Positions 19,931-30,569 are shown, numbered from the stretch's first letter. The stretch: 64,000 bases of DNA from Bathynomus jamesi (GCA_023014485.1 JAJOZX010003209.1:310001-374000); one strand, 5' to 3'. Numbers and translations are program-made. The notes: a model not told the origin generated them from the letters alone.

Positions 19931-21529
19931 GTGCTTAATGAGTACTTTGCGGGAGTGTTCACCAGGGAGGATACCCGCGTCATCCCCGAGCCAGGCGTGA
20001 GGCACGAAGGTGCTGGCCTGGATAGTGTTAGATGTACCGCGACAGTCGTTGCCGATAGAATAGACAAACTGAGCGCGTTTAAGGCTCCTGGGCCAGACCA
20101 GTTTCTCCCCAGAGTGTTGCGAGAAGTGCGCGACCAGGTGGCTCCCCACCTGGCTACAGTCTTCAACAAATCGTTGGAGATGGGCCAGGTGCCTGGTGAC
20201 TGGAGGGAAGCCAACGTGACCCCTATCTTTAAGAAAGGGGATCACGAAAGTCCAGGGAACTATCGTCCCATTAGTCTCACTTCAGTTGTAGGTAAATTAT
20301 TAGAAGGGATAATAGCTGATAGGATCGTTGACCATTTGGATTCCTACAAGCTGCTTGGGGACTCCCAACATGGGTTTAGACGGCATAGGTCGTGTCTCAC
20401 CAACTTGCTCGAGTTTTTCCACGTCATGTTGAGTGAGTATGATAAGAGTAGGGCGATTGATATACTTTATCTCGACTTTCAGAAAGCCTTTGATAAGGTA
20501 CCTCACCGCCGGCTAATGGCGAAAGTGCGCGCGCAGGGTAAGGGTGGGGAAATAGGTAGGTGGATTGAAAACTGGCTGAGGAATAGGCGGCAGAGGGTGG
20601 TAATTAAAGGGGCTAGTTCGGGTTGGGCCTCGGTCACTAGTGGGGTTCCTCAGGGTTCCGTTTTGGGGCCACTGTTGTTTATTATTTACATAAATGATAT
20701 CGACGGTGGCATCGTCAGTCGGATCGCCAAATTCGCTGATGACACCAAGCTTGGGGCCAATGTTGGGATGCCCGAAGCGATCGAGCAACTGCGTGCGGAC
20801 CTAGGTAGGATAGGAGAGTGGTCCTAAAAATGGCAAATGCCGTTTAACTTGGGTAAATGCAAAGTGATGCGCATTGGCTACGCCAATCCCAAGTCGGACT
20901 ACTCGATGTTGGGTAGTAATATCGAGGTGACTGATTTAGAAAAGGACTTGGGTGTGCTAATTAGCAGCAACCTTAAGTTTACGAAACAGTGTGTAGAGGT
21001 GGAAAAGAAAGACCAGAAACTATTGGGTTATATCAGGAGGCAATTTCAGTTTCGGAACAAGGAGATTGTGCTCTCACTGTACAATTCCCTTGTTCGGCCG
21101 CACCTGGAGTATGCTGTGCAGTTCTGGTCACCCACCCTCAAGAAAGATATTGAGAGGCTGGAGCTAGTGCAGGCGAGGGCCACAAAGTTAATCCCTTCCG
21201 TTAGGCATATGGGCTACAATCGACGGTTACGCGCCCTGAACTTGTTTTCGCTTGAAACTCGGAGGCTGCGCGGTCAACTGATCGAGGTCTTCAAGCTCTT
21301 ACGCGGGTTCAACGATGTCGATTTTAGAAGTATGTTTAGTTTAAATGATAACCCAACTCACAACAATGGTTGGAAGTTGGATTTGAAACGGTTTAGGACT
21401 AGTGTGTGTGGGAATTACTTTACGTATAAGATCTGTGACACATGGAACAGGTTACCTTCGGAAGTTGTGAACAGTTCCTCTGTGGATCAGTTCAAGAAAA
21501 GGTTAGACCAAATCTTGCACACTATTTGA
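19931..21529 (+). pseudogene. LINE-C reverse transcriptase, one nonsense codon
   Basis: The frame gives the full set of LINE reverse transcriptase blocks: KAPGPDQFLPRVLRE, VTPIFKKGDHESPGNYRPIS (about 20218), SQHGFRRHRSCLTNLL, LYLDFQKAFDKVPHRRL (about 20467), SGVPQGSVLGPLLFIIYIND (about 20640) and KFADDTKLGANVG with catalytic FADD (about 20733). A single TAA at 20825-20827 (EWS-stop-KWQMPFN) interrupts it. The thumb and C-terminal part (20837-21529) is intact and ends FKKRLDQILHTI. A short gap near 19853-19930 separates it from the endonuclease frame. The style is CR1-like. Confidence 0.9.
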
Positions 21530-22128
21530 GTGTGTACAAAATTTTCCCTGGCACCCGTTGCCATTGGTACCTCCTCGGTATGGGCCGCAAGGCCTTTTGA
21601 GGTACTTCTTTTCCTTGTAACTCCTTGTAACTCTCTCTCGCTGCCTTTTTCATCGAGCAGATTTCACTGTTCCATTCGCGCTTTACACCTGATCTTCAGT
21701 TTATTTATTATTGCACCTACACCTTAAGAAACAGAAATTAATACATGATTTCGATAGTTTTTATAATTTCCTATTTATTCTGTATTATTTAACTAACGTT
21801 ATTGCCTATTTTCTGATATTAAATTACTTACTTATATAAATCTGATATTATTCGAAAACTAATTTGTCTTTAAGGACATGACTGGGAAAAACTAAAAGGG
21901 GGTATCACGTTATGAAGAAACCGATGCCTGAGTGGCCAAACGATATGACAGGGATAAACACAACTGAACCTGTTGTTCTGGCTTCGTAGTTCAGTCACGT
22001 ACGCTTGTCCAAATTCAGAACAGGCCCATTTCCCACCTTTTACAATCTATCTATGAAACCTAAATTACAGTTATACATTATGAATTGTTATTTTATATTC
22101 ATTAATAAATTTTGATTTTACGATCTCA
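21530..22128 (+). other. LINE-C 3' region and unassigned flank
   Basis: The first 200 bases after the stop are pyrimidine-rich (GTACTTCTTTTCCTTGTAAC) and probably 3' untranslated sequence. Beyond about 21740 nothing is recognised. Confidence 0.45.
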
Positions 22129-22486
22129 ACAGTAGTAGTAAATGGAGTTAAATCTAAACTCTCCGAAGTCATGAGCCTTGTATTAGCGACCTTGCTGTTC
22201 ATAATAATGATTAAAGACATCGATGTAGACATAAATGACAGTCCTACCAATAACTGATTATTGCTCAGTACTCACAAGCCCATACAGAAAACGAGACATT
22301 GCAAATATAGAAGCCATACAAAGAACTTTTATGTCTAAGATAGAGGTAACGAAAGAGGAAGACTACTGGTCTCGACTATAATCCCTGAAACTCTACTCTC
22401 TGGAAAGAAGACACGAGCGGCACACAATAATATACATATGGAAAATGCTGGAGAGCTTTGTCCCTAACCTGAGAAACGAAATATTA
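22129..22486 (+). pseudogene. LINE-A-like reverse transcriptase, middle scrap
   Basis: It reads VVNGVKSKLSEV, LATLLFIIMIKDID (the PLLFIIM block), then, after a deletion that removed the catalytic block, YSLERRHERHTIIYIWKMLE and VPNLRNEIL. It continues the frame broken at 18018. Confidence 0.75.
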
Positions 22487-23859
22487 GGGGCACTCAATAT
22501 ATTTTGCCCCACCCTTTTTTCTTAACTAAATAATAGGCCATGGGGCTGAAATGTCTTTTGGGCCATAAGTTTGAACTTTCTGCGCTTCACATAACCGGAT
22601 TTTTCCAGTTTGAACCTCCCCTCCTTGTATAAAAACGCTTTTAAACGCCCTTATATAAAACCGATGGTTAGCGCAGTTTCGAAAATGGTGTCTGACAGTG
22701 ATGTGCGTCGTAAACAAAGAGCTGTTATCGAGTTCTTAACCGCAGAGGAGGAAACAGCTGGAAATATTCACAAACGTCTACAAAACGTTTACGGAGATGC
22801 TGTTGTTGATCGAAGCAAAATTGGACGCTCGTCTAAACGTGTGAGATCATCGGAGAGAGGGAGAGCCAGCCTCGATGATGAGCCACGCAGCGGACGCCCG
22901 GCATCGGCTGTAACATCTCACACTGTGCAACTTGCTAACATCATCATTCGATCAAATCGGCGCCTCGCATACAAGGACCTATCACTAGAGCTAGGAATTA
23001 GTGAAGGAAGTGTGAATACGATAATTCAGCAACTGGGATACTCAAAAGTGTGTTCACGGTTTGTTCCTCTCGAACTGACTGAAGATCACAAAGCCCAAAC
23101 AAAAAGAAAGTGCTTCTGAGTCGTTGGTGCGATAAGAAACAGAAGGGGATGACTTCCTTTCACGAATTGTGACTGGGGATGAGACTTGGGTACACCACTT
23201 TGAACCTGAAACAAAACGCCAATCCATGGAGTGGCATCACGCAGACTCCCCACGCAAGAAAAAGTTCAAAATGGCTCCCTCTGCAGGAAAGCTTATGGCC
23301 ACCATCTTCTGGGACATGAAAGGGGTGATTCTGGTGGACAGTATGAAGAAAGGACAAACAATCAACTGAGAGGCATGTATTGCTACCCTACAGAGACTCC
23401 AGAGACGTAAAAAGCGAGTTCGACCAGAGAGAAAACTGGAAGACGTCCTTCTTTTGCACAATAATGCAAGACCACACAACAGTTTGCAAACAAGAGAGGC
23501 CATCACAAAAATGCGCTTCACTGTGTTACCCCACCCTCCATACAGCCCGGATCTGGCACCTTCAGACTTCCATTTGTTTGGGCCAATGAAGGACTATTCA
23601 TGGAAGAAAGTTTCAGAGTGACGAGGTTGTTGAGGAGGTTAAGAGGTGGCTCGAGCGGAACCCAGCGGACTTTTACCAGCAAGGAATAAAGGCCCTTGTT
23701 TCGAGGTGGAGGAAAGCCGTAGAAAAGGATGGAGACTATGTGGAAAAATAAAAACTTTTAAAAAAGTATGTAACTACTTGTGTACAAAATTTCTGGAACT
23801 TACAAGGAAAGTTGGAAAGAAAAAAAAAAGGTGGGATAAAATATATTGAGTGGCCCTCC
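22487..23859 (+). mobile_element. Mariner element, copy A
   Basis: Ends are GGGGCACTCAATATATTTT and AAAATATATTGAGTGGCCC, with TA on both sides (22485-22486 and 23860-23861). A closely related copy lies at 59381-60761 and a more distant one ends at 62076 with the same terminal motif. It sits in the LINE-A-like copy 2. Confidence 0.9.
22610..23751 (+). pseudogene. Mariner DD34D-type transposase, copy A, second Asp lost
   Basis: An N-terminal DNA-binding part (22610-23119) includes EFLTAEEETAGNIHKRLQN and ELGISEGSVNTIIQQLGYS. After a frameshift near 23100 the catalytic part reads RIVTGDETWVHHFEPETK (first Asp, about 23172). The second block reads LLHNNARPHN (about 23455) where mariners have HDNARPH, so the catalytic Asp is replaced by Asn. 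The third block SPDLAPSDFHLFG (about 23550) is intact. Several frameshifts and stops follow. It cannot encode an active enzyme. Confidence 0.85.
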
Positions 23860-23861
23860 TA

Positions 23862-24190
23862 GAACCAGCGGAATGAGAGAAGAGGCTGATTTTGTACTGT
23901 CCCAGTTGCGGTGGAAAATGGAGACATGAAGACGAGGTTGGAAAATCTCAAATACTCTCGGAATACGAGGCCCAAAACTTTTTAATGTCCTGCCCAACGA
24001 ACTGAGGAACTTCCAGCACACCAACCTGAATAATTTAAAGAACCAGCTAGATAGGTTCCTGTGCAATCCAGCCATGCGAGGGCAGGAGACGATTGGAAGG
24101 CAATTCTCTCCTCCATTAAATCCCGGAAATGAAGTGGGATGCTGCAGAGGGGTCGACCGCAAGTCGATCGTGAACCATCGTTCGAACCTC
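23862..24190 (+). pseudogene. LINE-A-like C-terminal scrap
   Basis: After frameshifts the segment reads GIRGPKLFNVLPNELRNFQ then LNNLKNQLDRFLCNPAM (about 23957-24080), matching the terminal RGPRIFNQLPKDL...FKRRLDAWL of LINE-A copy 1. It completes the copy split by the mariner. Confidence 0.75.
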
Positions 24191-24918
24191 CATAAAGTAT
24201 CATAAGTATCATAAAGTATATACAGTATATATGTTACAAGAAATTATAAAATTAAAAACTCTCCATGAAACTACTTCGTGCCCCTTGTTCACTTTTTATT
24301 GTATTCCCTGTTAACCGTTCGTACTATTTCGAAGCAAACACCTTTAAAATACGAAATTATCCTCAACAATGAGTGCAAAAGTAGCAAAGTTTTGTAAATA
24401 AAAATATTAAAACTAAATTGAAAATTTTATAAAACAGCTCATTTGGTGCACCATAAAAACTTTCCTTATGTTAAATTACCATAACTTGGAACGAGTTAAC
24501 TTAATAAAATTTTTTGTTTTGTCACATAATGCTTAATTTAAGTTTATTAACCATCATAGCTGATCATGAATGTGGTGTTAGAGGAAATACCATTGTAATG
24601 GCCAAACTTTTTAGTTATTTGAATCATAAATCTATCTATCAAAAGCCATTTTAGACTAAATTTCAGAGCTGCAGGCATCACCGCGTGTTTTGCGAGCATT
24701 TAGTGTTAATGTTTGATACTCGTTCTTGTTGGCTAGATTTCCCCCAAAACAAAGCACATTCTGAAACTCTGTATACGATATTTCAAGTGTGAAGTGTTTT
24801 TGTTGTTACAAACGTGATAGTAGTAAGTAATTTGTGAACTTCCACTTGCGATCAGATCATCGTTCATTTAGAAAATAATCTCAGCATAATCACTATTAAA
24901 AGAAATATAGAATCTACA

Positions 24919-24959
<41 letters not shown>
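24191..24959. other. AT-rich stretch without a gene
   Basis: No coding or repeat signal apart from a (TA)n tract at about 24926-24960. Confidence 0.55.
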
Positions 24960-24960
<1 letters not shown>

Positions 24961-24966
<6 letters not shown>

Positions 24967-25148
24967 TTTCACAATCGGTCTGCCATACTTTGGGGGGGGT
25001 GATATTACTAAAATGTAATTTTTTTCCGTACACCTTAAAACGTCCGTAGCTCCGTAACGGTTGGAAATAGCACCGATGTTATATTAACGTTTTTACTCGA
25101 TATACCCCCCCCCCCAAAGTGTGGAAGACCGGTTGTGAAACACCCTGT
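24961..25148. mobile_element. Short mariner-type MITE with G/C homopolymers in its ends
   Basis: The left arm GTGTTTCACAATCGGTCT...CATACTTTGGGGGGGG and right arm CCCCCCCCAAAGTGTGGAAGACCGGTTGTGAAACACCCTG are imperfect inverted repeats of about 40 bases. The right outer end GAAACACCCTGTA matches the common Tc1/mariner end TACAGGGTGTTTC. It sits between (TA)n tracts. There is no coding sequence. Confidence 0.75.
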
Positions 25149-25357
25149 ATATATGGGAAGATGATGTCTGATGTTCAATGTTCATTTATATCTACCTAAA
25201 TAGCTTGGGTAATTTGCACTAAATTTAGCATACACATTAAGGGAGAATCAGGGAAGATTTTAGTAACACAACCGCTCCTCCTAGTCTACCCCTAGGTTGT
25301 GTTTCCGGAAGGTTTTGTTCTGTGCAAGGCGCAGTTGGCGTCCCAGTATATATATAT

Positions 25358-25773
25358 TAGGGTGGAGTGAAAAAAAATTTTTTTTTAATTTCAAAATGCT
25401 TGGGGTCGGGAAAGTTGCGTATTTATGTGAAACGTACTGTGTGAAATTTTTGTAATCGTACGGCTATAATTAAATTGTGCACACTAAACTTAAAGTTTTT
25501 AAAAATTGGCAAAATTACTAAAATTTCGCCATTTTTATTTTCAGTTTTTGTTTGGACACGTACTGTGTGAAATTTTTGTAATTTTGTAATTTAATTTAAA
25601 AAACCCGAAATTTTTGTAATTTTGCCAATTTTTAAAAACTTTGAGTTCAGTGTGCACAATTTAATTATAACCGTACGATTACAAAAATTTCACACAGTAC
25701 GTTTCACATAAATACGCAACTTTCCCGACCCCAAGCATTTTGAAATTAAAAAAAAAAATTTCACTCCAACCTA
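25358..25773. mobile_element. Foldback MITE with TAGGGTGGA ends, copy 1
   Basis: The arms (about 25358-25460 and 25670-25773) are near-perfect reverse complements: the left starts TAGGGTGGAGTGAAA, the right ends TTTCACTCCAACCTA. An inner pair of inverted segments extends the stem. Flanks are TA-rich. No coding sequence. The ends resemble those of the TAGGG transposons in this window. Confidence 0.8.
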
Positions 25774-25797
25774 AAATATATATATATATGTATATAT

Positions 25798-26335
25798 TAG
25801 TGGTGGACCGGATATCAGTTTTTCAACATCTGCGGATGCGGATCTTTAATTTCAATATCCGCGGATGCGGATCTTTAATTTCAATATCCGCGGATGCGGA
25901 TGCGGATATTTAGTTAATCTATCAATATAATATAGAATTATGAATATATTACATAATTTTTCAAATTTCGTGATATTACTGTTATGGCAGGCAATGCATA
26001 AAAATTAAAATTAATATCAATGTTTTCATTATGATAAAAATAATAACTTTCTCAAGAGTTTCATCCACAGAATATTCAATGAAACAAGTTTCATTCAATT
26101 TTCTGTGTTACCAGGTATTTATATTTTGAGGTTTATATATTTGTTTGTTCATTACTAATTAATACTTTACAATTACATGAAATGTGCATGACTGGGTCTC
26201 ATAAGCTACTTTATAAGCTAATTTAATTGTAAATTGCATAATTTATTAGAGGTAATATCCGCATAACATCCGCAGTCAGAGGTGCGGATGCGGATGTTTA
26301 AAATGATGCGGATGCGGATATCCGGTCCACCACTA
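25798..26335. mobile_element. hAT MITE with GCGGAT subterminal repeats, complete copy 2
   Basis: Ends TAGTGGTGGACCGGAT and ATCCGGTCCACCACTA; left subterminal region has an extra duplicated GCGGATCTTTAATTTCAAT unit. Flanks are GTATATAT and ATATATAT, a probable 8-bp target duplication in (TA)n. No coding sequence. Confidence 0.85.
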
Positions 26336-26541
26336 ATATATATATATATATATATATACTGGGTTGCCCAGAAAAAAGTAAGCTATTGCTTTATTTCCTA
26401 TTGTCAAGATTTTCTTGCTTTTATAACGATTTAAATAAATAATTTGCTTTTATATGTAGCACTTCTATATGTTTTTATAATATTTGTCTTTAATATACTC
26501 TATTTATCTTTGTTGCACATTTTTCAAAAATATTTAATCAC

Positions 26542-27835
26542 TAGTGATGTAGCGGATGTCATTTTTTTCACATCCGCGGAAGCGGATGCGGATGAGGATG
26601 TTTGATTTCAACATCCGCGGATGCGGATGCGGATGTCTACATTTTCGTTATTTTTTAGGATATATTCGAGATTTGTTGTGTTTAACGTATATAATAAGTT
26701 ATTATATAGAGAGAGCTGTAGCTATAATGTAGTATAATTGATTAATTGTACAATAATTGCTGTACTTTTCTCTGAACATATAAAATAATATCAAGCATCT
26801 AACTAATATAGAAATCAATTAGTAAATTCGTCTGCAAATAAATTCGTTATATTTTGTTGAGTTTCAGCCACAATTAGAAACCATAATTGTGTTACCAGGA
26901 TGCGGGACGTGAACCCAATTCAAATGCACCCCACCGACCTCTTTCCCCAACCTCCACCCTTATAGAAAGAGATCTTTAATTAGCTTCATAACTATTTATA
27001 TTAAGTTTAAAGTTTTATTATGCATATTTATAAATGAGTAATTAAAATAAAGTAAACTAAGATGTTCATCGTTTAATGTTCAAACTTAATTATAGGAAGG
27101 TTATGCTTAAGGAACATTAATTTTTCTGCCTTTTCTGCTGCCAGTCTGTTTCTCTTTTCATCATATATTAATCCAGCACTGCTAAATAATCTCTCGCTTG
27201 GTACGTTTGTTGGAGGACAGGCTAAATGTTTCCTTGCAAGTTTACTCAAGTATGGATAGATATTCTGCTTATTTTTCCACCAACTAATAGGATTGTCACA
27301 TGCAGCCAGGTGTTTTTCTGGGTGATAGCTCTCGATCATTTTTACTACATCTTTTGACATCGCGTAGGTCTCGTCATTGCTGCTTGACTCAAGAAACTGA
27401 GAGACAGATTCTGTGATAGATTTGCTTGTTGAAGGTGTTGGTTCTGTCACTGAAACTTTTATTCTTTTGGTGGGTGGCGAAGCGACAGATTCAAGAGATT
27501 GAAGCTCTTCAACTGCTTTGCCAAGTGATGATTTAACTCGTTCTAATGTACTAGGTGAAAATAACTTAGCTTTGTAACGTGGATCTAAGTAGGTTGCAAG
27601 AGAGTAACTTCATACAAGAACAGCCTCTCGTCTTGTCGCTTGCATCACTTTTGCGCACAATGAACTAGTTCTATTAATATAGTAGAATTTGATAATTTCC
27701 GCTTATTAATGACATTTTATCTCAACGGTCCACATCCGCACGACATCCGCAGTCCAAAGTGCGGATGCGGATGCGGATGCGAGAAAATGTGCGGATGTTC
27801 CGCGGATGCGGATGCGGATGTGACCTACATCACTA
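26542..27835 (-). mobile_element. hAT element with perfect 8-bp target duplication
   Basis: Ends are TAGTGATGTAGCGGATGTC and CCTACATCACTA. The target duplication TTAATCAC is present at 26534-26541 and 27836-27843 without mismatch. Both subterminal zones carry GCGGATGCGGAT arrays like those of the MITEs at 14838 and 25798, so it may be the remnant of their source family. Only the C-terminal third of the transposase remains on the minus strand. Confidence 0.9.
27071..27640 (-). pseudogene. hAT transposase C-terminal region
   Basis: On the minus strand the sequence reads ATYLDPRYKAKLFSPSTLE (about 27600), a hinge with PTPSTSKSIT, and then NPISWWKNKQNIYPYLSKL, ACPPTNVPSERLFSSAGLI and YDEKRNRLAAEKAEKLMFL (27450-27073). 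The LLDPR.K..F block and the hATC domain are diagnostic. There is a frame change near 27440-27480. The BED finger and catalytic core are missing. Confidence 0.85.
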
Positions 27836-27852
27836 TTAATCACCCATCAAAA

Positions 27853-28612
27853 ATGCCTTCATATAGTCAAGAAGATCTGATATTGATAAAACAATTATGT
27901 ATTGAGAAACACTATGATGCCAGAAAAATTATATCAATGTTTCTAAATAAACCATGGACTCCTTCTGGTGTAGAAAAAAATATTTGTAAAATTGATAGAA
28001 CTGGATGTGTTGCCGGAACCAAAGGTAGTGGAAGAAAAAGAGAAGTTCGCACTGATGAAAATATTGTAATGGTTGAGGAAATGGTTCTAACTTAGGAAAA
28101 AAAGCCTGGAACGCATATGATACCAAATTAAATTGCAGCAGAATCGGAATTTCAAGAAGTTCTATACAACGAATTGTCAAAGAAGATCTGCAATTGACAG
28201 TTTATAAACGCTATCCAGTGCAAATCTTGAGTGAAGTCAATAAGATGAACAGAATGGAAGCATGTCAAGCTTTTCTTGAAAGATTTCCCAATGTCAATAG
28301 AATCTGGTTTAGTGATGAAAAATCATTTTCAATTCGATCACTTGTCACCACTCAAAACAATCGAGTGCATTCTACAGCAAGAACCAAGAGAGAAGTAACA
28401 CCGGAAAGACTTTTAATTCAATGGTTTAACCTTTCTAAGAAACTACTGATCTCCTGCTGTGTCTCAAAACTGGGTAAAAGTGATGTCGTTTTTGTTGAAA
28501 GCGGTGTTAAAATGAATGCTGTTTATTATTGCAACAGTATATTAGAGAAACATCTACCAAAAATTCGCGAAATTTCGGCAAATCGATATACATTTCAGCA
28601 AGATGGTGCAAC
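27853..28612 (+). pseudogene. Mariner-like transposase, N-terminal and first two catalytic blocks
   Basis: It starts MPSYSQEDLILIKQLC with a helix-turn-helix (HYDARKIISMFLNKPW, then GSGRKREVRTDENI). A stop at 28093-28095 and a frameshift follow. The catalytic part gives RIWFSDEKSFSIRS (first Asp, about 28305) and YTFQQDGA (second Asp, about 28595). The sequence is cut directly after QQDGAT, where PAH would be expected, by the LINE-D 5' end. The start at 27853 follows the hAT target duplication by nine bases. Confidence 0.8.
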
Positions 28613-28768
28613 AAGTCAAGTGTTAGCAGCTGACGAGGAAGCTTCTAACAGTGGCTGTATCCTCCAGCGCGGGACACGTCAACGCGAAGAAGAGGCGACG
28701 TCAAACCGACACATCAACGCGCTGGTGGCCAAACTTCCTCAAATCTCCGTACAGCGGGCTGTCTACGG

Positions 28769-29467
28769 TTGGCCAGACTGGCAATCGACGGCCTGTTGCG
28801 TGGCACGGTCAGAGTGCAGATCGGCTCACAGGGCCGGACCTATTCTCAGCACGCTATTTTTTCATTTACGGGGAGCATTTGCGTGCTCCCCGGACTACTC
28901 TTACTCTCCGGCGACATTAAGACTAATCCAGGCCCCACTACAACTTACACATGTCACCATACACAAAGACATAGACACAATAGCACCATGAGACAAATAC
29001 AGAAGTATAATATTAACATATTACAGTACAACGTAGATGGCCTCACAAACAAAATCATGCAGCTTAGGGAATTCGTACACAAACAAAACATTCACATAGC
29101 ACTTATACAAGAAACAAAACTACAACGCACACACAAAACACTCACCATCCCTGACTTCACGGCGATCCGTCAAGATCGTACTGGGGGTCACAAGGGTGGA
29201 CTCATCACTTACATACGTAAAAGCATTAGCTACACTGATGCCACCCAAAACATTACAAACACAATCCAAGCAGATAACACGATAGAAATACAAGCAGTTA
29301 ACATTAAAACACGCGCAAAACACACCACCACACTAATCAACATTTACATCCCACCAGATAGTTCACCTCAGGTGCCAGCCAATTACAATCCACAGTTACA
29401 GAATCTGGCCTCTCTCACTAATATCATCTTAGGAGGAGACTTCAACGCTAAAGACACTAGTTGGTAG
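28769..29467 (+). pseudogene. LINE-D N-terminal region, 2A-like peptide and endonuclease (first part)
   Basis: The frame starts at an ATG at 28769. A short hydrophobic segment runs into LPGLLLLSGDIKTNPGP, a 2A-like sequence (28913-28936 for DIKTNPGP). The endonuclease follows: INILQYNVDGLTNKI (Asn), IALIQETKL (Glu), GGLITYIRKSI, LINIYIPPDSSP and LGGDFNAKDTSW. A TAG at 29465-29467 ends the frame one residue after the GDFN block. The rest of the domain continues to 29634 and resumes after the MITE as LSSDHLPIII (about 30255). All catalytic blocks are present although the frame is broken. Confidence 0.85.
28886..28936 (+). other. 2A-like ribosome-skipping peptide coding segment
   Basis: The segment encodes LPGLLLLSGDIKTNPGP. 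The family consensus is D-x-E-x-N-P-G-P preceded by a hydrophobic helix; here Lys stands at the Glu position. In other LINEs such peptides split an N-terminal product from the downstream protein. Activity with Lys is uncertain. Confidence 0.75.
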
Positions 29468-29634
29468 CTGCACAACCAAAGCAACACCAGAGGCGCCAAC
29501 ATAGCCACACAACTAAACAGCTCTTCATTCTTAACAACACAGAAGAACATACACACATACCACATCAAGCAGGATACTCAAACTCCTCCCCAGACATAAC
29601 GTTCTGTTCCCCCTCACTAGCAAGACATACACAG

Positions 29635-30225
29635 TAGGGTGGATCGATTTTACATTGTTTTCGATTTCCATATTCTAATAGAGACAAAAACTTGCGCATG
29701 CATGAGAAAATAGTCTCTGCAAAATCTTAGCTTAATAGGTAATCATCTTCTGCCCCCGGCAGAGCGATGAAAATCATATTTTAGTAGTCAAAAACGTATT
29801 TTTAAACCCTAGCCTAGAGTCATAAAATTGTGTGTGTGTGTTATTTCATGCCTAAGCAACGATATAAATGCTATGGGAAATATATAAATGCATTATTTAA
29901 GACAAAGAGCCGATCTGAAAATATGTATATTATACATATTTTCAGATCGGCTCTTTGTCTTAAATAATGCATTTATATATTTCCCATAGCATTTATATCG
30001 TTGCTTAGGCATGAAATAACACACACGCAAAATTTTATGACTCTAGGCTAGGGTTTAAAAATACGTTTTTGACGACTAAAATATGATTTTCATCGCTCTG
30101 CCGGGGGCAGAAGATGATTACCTATTAAGCTAAGATTTTGCAGAGGCTATTTTCTCATGCATGCGCAAGTTTTTTTGTCTATTAGAATATGGAAATCGAA
30201 AAAAATGTAAAATCGATCCACCCTA
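29635..30225. mobile_element. Foldback MITE with TAGGGTGGATCG ends, copy 2
   Basis: Two arms of about 290 bp (29635-29925 and 29935-30225) are near-perfect reverse complements around a very short loop, with the ends TAGGGTGGATCGATTTTAC and GTAAAATCGATCCACCCTA. The target duplication ATACACAG is perfect (29627-29634 and 30226-30233). It is inserted in the LINE-D endonuclease. No coding sequence. Arms differ at only a few positions, so it is young. Confidence 0.95.
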
Positions 30226-30438
30226 ATACACAGTGGAGAACAGAAAAACAACTGTCATCAGACCACCTGCCCATCATCATTATAACACGTTCTGCACTCT
30301 TCCCCAACAGCCTTAGGCACAGTTCAAAATACAGACTGAGGAACAATTCACGACATTAAACAGCACATCCATCATAAACATCAATACAACACTCAAGACA
30401 TTTAATCAGATCATCAATAATGGAAACAAATACATACC

Positions 30439-30568
30439 CAAGGGCAACATTAGGAAATACAACCCAAGGGCAACATTAGGAAATACAACCCAAGGGCAAC
30501 ATTAGGAAATACAACCCAAGGGCAACATTAGGAAATACAACCCAAGGGCAACATTAGGAAATACAACC
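30439..30568 (+). repeat. 26-bp minisatellite, five units, inside LINE-D coding region
   Basis: Units start at 30439, 30465, 30491, 30517 and 30543 and are identical (CAAGGGCAACATTAGGAAAT plus ACAACC). Because 26 is not a multiple of three, each unit shifts the reading frame, so the expansion happened after the LINE stopped being selected. Confidence 0.95.
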
Positions 30569-30569
30569 C

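Larger units (their letters stand above)
18019..22128 (+). mobile_element. LINE-C, CR1-like, GC-richer and fairly young
   Basis: It interrupts the LINE-A-like reverse transcriptase. Base composition is clearly more GC-rich than the surroundings and few stops have accumulated. A short proline- and aspartate-rich frame (18626-18886) may be the end of ORF1. Endonuclease (18880-19852) and reverse transcriptase (19931-21529) follow. The first 600 and last 600 bases are not recognised, so the true LINE ends lie somewhere inside the stated range. Confidence 0.75.
16680..24190 (+). mobile_element. LINE-A-like copy 2, split by LINE-C and a mariner
   Basis: The retained parts are 16680-18018, 22129-22486 and 23862-24190. 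The protein order is collinear across the gaps: reverse transcriptase breaks off at RRIQRW (18018), resumes as VVNGVKSKLSEV (22129), breaks again at VPNLRNEIL (22486), and resumes to RGPKLFNVLPNEL (about 23970). The intervening segments are a CR1-like LINE with flanks (18019-22128) and a mariner with a TA target duplication (22487-23859). Confidence 0.8.
26359..28612 (+). mobile_element. Mariner-like element, 3' part lost, carrying a hAT insertion
   Basis: A probable terminal repeat starts at about 26359 (TGGGTTGCCCAGAAAAAAG) after a TA tract. A hAT element occupies 26542-27835, and the transposase gene begins right after it at 27853. The gene is cut at about 28612 where GC-rich LINE-D leader sequence begins. 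No right terminal repeat was found. Confidence 0.7.

Noticed and set aside
30439..30568. CRISPR-like direct repeats
   Set aside because: Units are contiguous with no spacers and lie in a eukaryotic LINE.
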